From Isosphaera pallida ATCC 43644 (GTDB lineage Bacteria > Planctomycetota > Planctomycetia > Isosphaerales > Isosphaeraceae): a stretch of DNA of 64,000 bases. The notes beneath the pieces were generated by a model, which was not told the origin of the DNA, did not search any database, and saw only the letters and a program-made list of their open reading frames with translations. This document shows positions 63,393-64,000 of this stretch, one piece after another. Made by a program: the position numbers and the translations under genes. The first letter of the stretch is position 1, and every line of letters starts with the position of its first letter. The stretch is from positions 434,001 through 498,000 of the forward strand of contig NC_014962.1 of assembly GCF_000186345.1 (NCBI RefSeq), in the 5' to 3' direction.

Positions 63393-64000
63393 ATGACGAC
63401 TTCGACGCGCTTGGCCGAGTTGGGATTGAGTGACTCTGGACGCCGTACCACCCCGCCGCCGATCAGCACGTTGATGCAGTCGGCCCTTGCCAACCCCAAC
63501 CTGATTTCGTTGGCCGCCGGGTTCGTCGATCCTGAAACCCTGCCCACCGCCCTGGTGGGCGACATCGTGGCCGAATTCGCCCATGATCCGGCGCTGGGAC
63601 GCCAGGCGCTCCAGTATGGTTCGACCGGCGGCTCGCCCGATCTGCGATGGCGGATGCTGGCCGAGATGGAGCGGGAAGATCGGGTGGCGGAGGGAACCTA
63701 CGCCGCGGCCTTCGAGCGGACTCTGCTGACCACCGGCTCCCAACAGCTGCTCTCCCTGGCCGCCGACGCGCTGCTCGACCCCGGCGACATTGTGTTGGTC
63801 GATTCACCCACCTACTTCGTGTTTCTGGGGATGATGGCCTCCCGAGGAGTGCGGACCATCGGAATCGAGACCGACGAGGGGGGACTCAACCCCGAGGCTT
63901 TGGCAGAGAAGCTCGCCGAGTTGGAAGCTACGGGGGAACTCGCCCGGGTCAAGATGGTGTCGGTCGTCAGCGAGCATTCCAACCCGACCGGGGTCAGTCT
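63393..64000 (+). CDS. PLP-dependent aminotransferase (class I/II), 5' part
   Basis: The first 202 residues of a fold-type I aminotransferase, cut by the right edge. Seen are LISLAAGFVDPETLPTALVGDIV near the N-terminus (in part), LQYGSTGGSPDLRWRML, TTGSQQLLSLAADALLDPGDIVLVDSPTYF (in parts), and VVSEHSNPTGVS, the segment before the PLP Asp. The PLP lysine lies beyond the window. The start at 63393 is the second of two in-frame ATGs (the other at 63375), and neither has a strong Shine-Dalgarno sequence. Substrate unknown, possibly an aromatic or 2-aminoadipate-type amino acid. Confidence 0.9.
   Translation, partial: MTTSTRLAELGLSDSGRRTTPPPISTLMQSALANPNLISLAAGFVDPETLPTALVGDIVAEFAHDPALGRQALQYGSTGGSPDLRWRMLAEMEREDRVAEGTYAAAFERTLLTTGSQQLLSLAADALLDPGDIVLVDSPTYFVFLGMMASRGVRTIGIETDEGGLNPEALAEKLAELEATGELARVKMVSVVSEHSNPTGVS

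Noticed and set aside
1-64000. CRISPR array, insertion sequence, prophage or genomic island
   Set aside because: No spaced direct repeats, transposase, integrase or phage gene was seen, and most genes are ordinary planctomycete genes.

Overview
The window is a high-GC, gene-dense bacterial chromosome segment that looks like a planctomycete, possibly of the Isosphaeraceae. The evidence is the co-occurrence of DUF1501/DUF1553 and DUF1552/DUF1592 secreted protein pairs with CxxCH motifs, a large extracellular protein with an LEPR-type motif, two genes of the tetrahydromethanopterin-linked C1 pathway (mch, fhcC), a Gfo/Idh/MocA oxidoreductase and lipid A genes of the LpxD/LpxI type. The species assignment is inference. 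There is no sign of a prophage, insertion sequence, CRISPR array or replication origin.

Layout. 0-8 kb: the start of a leftward gene cut by the window edge, a secreted SurA-like peptidyl-prolyl isomerase, gamma-glutamyltranspeptidase, an HU-like protein with a basic tail, a cupin, tRNA-Leu(UAA) and a lipoprotein efflux adaptor. 7.7-20 kb: an orphan dihydrolipoamide-dehydrogenase-like flavoprotein, the DUF1553-DUF1501 pair, a PKD-domain surface protein, and a redoxin/cytochrome/copper-monooxygenase-like secreted protein. 20-29 kb: a B12-binding radical SAM protein, a Uma2 nuclease, ubiE, lpxD-lpxI (overlapping by 4 bases) and a large hybrid sensor kinase. 29-36 kb: a leftward run of M24 peptidase, GH5 cellulase-like enzyme, tsaD and a HAD protein, then fhcC-mch.

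36-43 kb holds the most unusual locus. It has two divergent arms. The leftward arm is KAS II-like ketosynthase, acyl carrier protein, LpxL-like acyltransferase. The rightward arm is hexapeptide acyltransferase, a second carrier protein, an amino acid:[carrier protein] ligase (a truncated class II seryl-tRNA-synthetase-like enzyme) and a GNAT acetyltransferase. Together they could make an acylated amino acid or aminoacyl-lipid product, but nothing in the sequence names it.

43-64 kb: a Gfo/Idh/MocA oxidoreductase, an M16 peptidase with an exact 21-bp tandem duplication, ileS-purN, a CusABC-like tripartite heavy-metal efflux operon, the DUF1592-DUF1552 pair, a membrane protein fused to a cysteine phosphatase domain, and the 5' part of a PLP-dependent aminotransferase cut by the right edge.

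Many genes lack a clear Shine-Dalgarno sequence, so several starts are judgement calls, explained in each entry. Long open frames antisense to genes are common because of the GC content and were left out.
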